Source: Sipunculus nudus (Eukaryota > Annelida > Sipuncula > Golfingiida > Sipunculidae). From it: a DNA stretch of 64,000 nt. The stretch is from assembly GCA_026874595.1 (NCBI GenBank), contig CM049310.1, positions 17,582,058 to 17,646,057 on the forward strand, given 5' to 3'. The notes under the pieces were generated by a model. The model did not search any database. It worked only from the letters and a program-made list of their open reading frames with translations, and had not been told where the DNA came from. Positions within the stretch are counted from its first letter, which is position 1; every line of letters starts with the position of its first letter. Position numbers and translations under genes: made by a program. Below are positions 62,576 to 64,000 of the stretch, one piece after another.

Positions 62576-64000
62576 AACCTACTATTGGTGACGTTTTTAC
62601 TCATGTAGCGATTGGTCTTTTGTCCACATTAATATTGATGAAACAGACTGTAATTTGTGAAAAATATATTCCCAGGAAATGAAGATATTTAAAGAAAACT
62701 AACATTTGTGTAATGCATAAAAAAGTGTAGGAAACAGGACATACGGAGAAAGAGCGACTGACAGTAAGACACATACATACAAACTCATAGACAGAAATAT
62801 ACATGGAAAATGACTGGTGTTGATAGAGAGAGTAGAGTTTTTTTTTTTTTAATATGAAGTGAATCAGCGCACAAGTCATAGTATAAAGGGAAAAATTGAA
62901 GAACGAAGGTTTTATCATGGGATAGAAAGATAAGATAGAGAGCGGATTGGATATGGCAAATTCTCTGATGTATTACTTACGTCAACATGACACATAACAT
63001 GTTAATGACACCGGGTTATTTGATACATGACTGCCCACTCACGGTCCCGATTCCATTTGGACACAGTTGTCAACTTTGTGGTCGCTGTATATTATTGCCG
63101 GGCCAGAAAATGCCATGTCCCGGCCGAGAGGTAATCTTAAGTGGACAGAATTGGCATTGCAAGGCGAGAAGGGCCCTCTGTAATTATCGATTGTCATTCG
63201 GCCTGTCCTGAACAATTTAGCACGACGAAGTTCACACGCCAGCAGTCAGGCAGAGCATAGTTAGAGTCTGATTCAAAATGATAACCCGAAGCGGAGGATG
63301 GGGCTGACACTCCGGAACTCTCATGATCACTCTGCTTTTAAAAGTTTGAACTGAAACTTACACCCTCCAATTTGTTTGTCGAGCTATGACTAACTTATGA
63401 TACAATCTATTAATTTGTTGTCAGAATGGCGCCGACTGGTTCGTACAGTGTCAGTTGATTGGTATGGCAAAACATGCATTTCCGCCCGCGTTTCCGTTTA
63501 CGATTGTGTGTCTCCCGGTCTGGCAAAGGCTGGCTTTTCACTATTTGATTTCCGTCAAAGCTTTTACTTTACCAAGTATTGTTAGGCCTTATTAACCCGT
63601 TTTCAATGTTCACTCATATCAAGGAGTTGGCAGATTATTTGCGCAATGTCACAAAAAAACCCGAGGAAAGAGCTCTTTTCCACTAGCGGAGCTCGATTAG
63701 CAAACTTTAAGTCGGATCACTTGAACATCAATGCCTTACTTCAGCGCCGTTTGTTTCGGTATTAATAGTCCCGGCTTTTGCCTCAACTGACAGCTACCAC
63801 AATCCCGCTTGTCAATTATCAACGGCGGAGAACTGAGACAAAATACGGCATGTGTCTTATCAGTTTTTACTCAGATTCTATTCTAGTATAAATTTTCTTC
63901 TCAAACGGGGTTGATAAAAGCAGTAACAGTCAACTAATTAGCAATTAGAAGAATATTACACAATATTTGGATAACCTTTCGGAAAATGGCATTTTGTTTG
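62576..64000. other. Non-coding DNA with a large balanced block
   Basis: From about 62980 to 63840 the DNA is clearly more GC-balanced and free of simple repeats. A minus-strand GACGTAAGTAA (about 62975) is a good 5' splice donor, but the sequence upstream of it has several ATGs and no TATA box. Possible regulatory DNA or an unrecognised exon; no protein family is visible. Confidence 0.35.

Overview
This is AT-rich, repeat-strewn animal DNA: long (AT)n, (GA)n/(CT)n and (ATT)n microsatellites, homopolymer G/C tracts, tRNA-derived SINEs, decayed DNA transposons and a 5'-truncated Penelope-like element. There are almost no open coding frames. The single convincing protein gene is a neuropeptide precursor that releases many copies of AKYFL-amide. 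That peptide type, as I recall it, is the 'FLamide' of annelids and other lophotrochozoans. With the repeat content this points to a lophotrochozoan, most likely a mollusc. The species cannot be fixed from the sequence alone.

Layout. Positions 610-1818 (minus strand) hold the complete coding sequence of the precursor in one exon of 402 codons. It has a signal peptide, an 8-cysteine domain, two Phe-Trp-ended peptides without an amidation glycine, and 19 amidated peptides between Lys-Arg sites. A good 3' splice site lies 12 bases before its ATG, so at least one non-coding 5' exon lies further right. The best candidate I find is about 43 kb away. On the minus strand near 45.0-45.33 kb there is a palindromic CRE, a GC box, a CCAAT box, a TATA box and an initiator, then about 139 bases without any ATG, ending in a GTAAGT donor. 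If the two are joined, most of the window is one giant 5'-UTR intron.

The rest is non-coding. At 11.4-15.1 kb are two SINE copies in opposite orientation and two separate diverged tandem duplications. At 22.5-22.9 kb is a degenerate ~24-bp minisatellite. At 36.7-38.8 kb is a cluster of mobile-element debris: a hairpin repeat, a Tigger/pogo-like end, and a Penelope-like GIY-YIG endonuclease fragment frameshifted at a poly-C run. About 590 bases past the Penelope stop is a well-paired hammerhead ribozyme motif. Three further dispersed repeat families occur as pairs (3.1/8.0 kb, 37.2/49.1 kb, 52.9/62.4 kb). Between the repeats lie several GC-balanced, unique-looking blocks of 200-600 bases (near 5.6, 9.7, 20.4, 25.4, 27.4, 44.4, 45.2 and 63.2 kb) that could be regulatory. 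Every other open frame was judged to be chance or microsatellite translation.

All calls were made by eye. No alignment, folding or database search was run.
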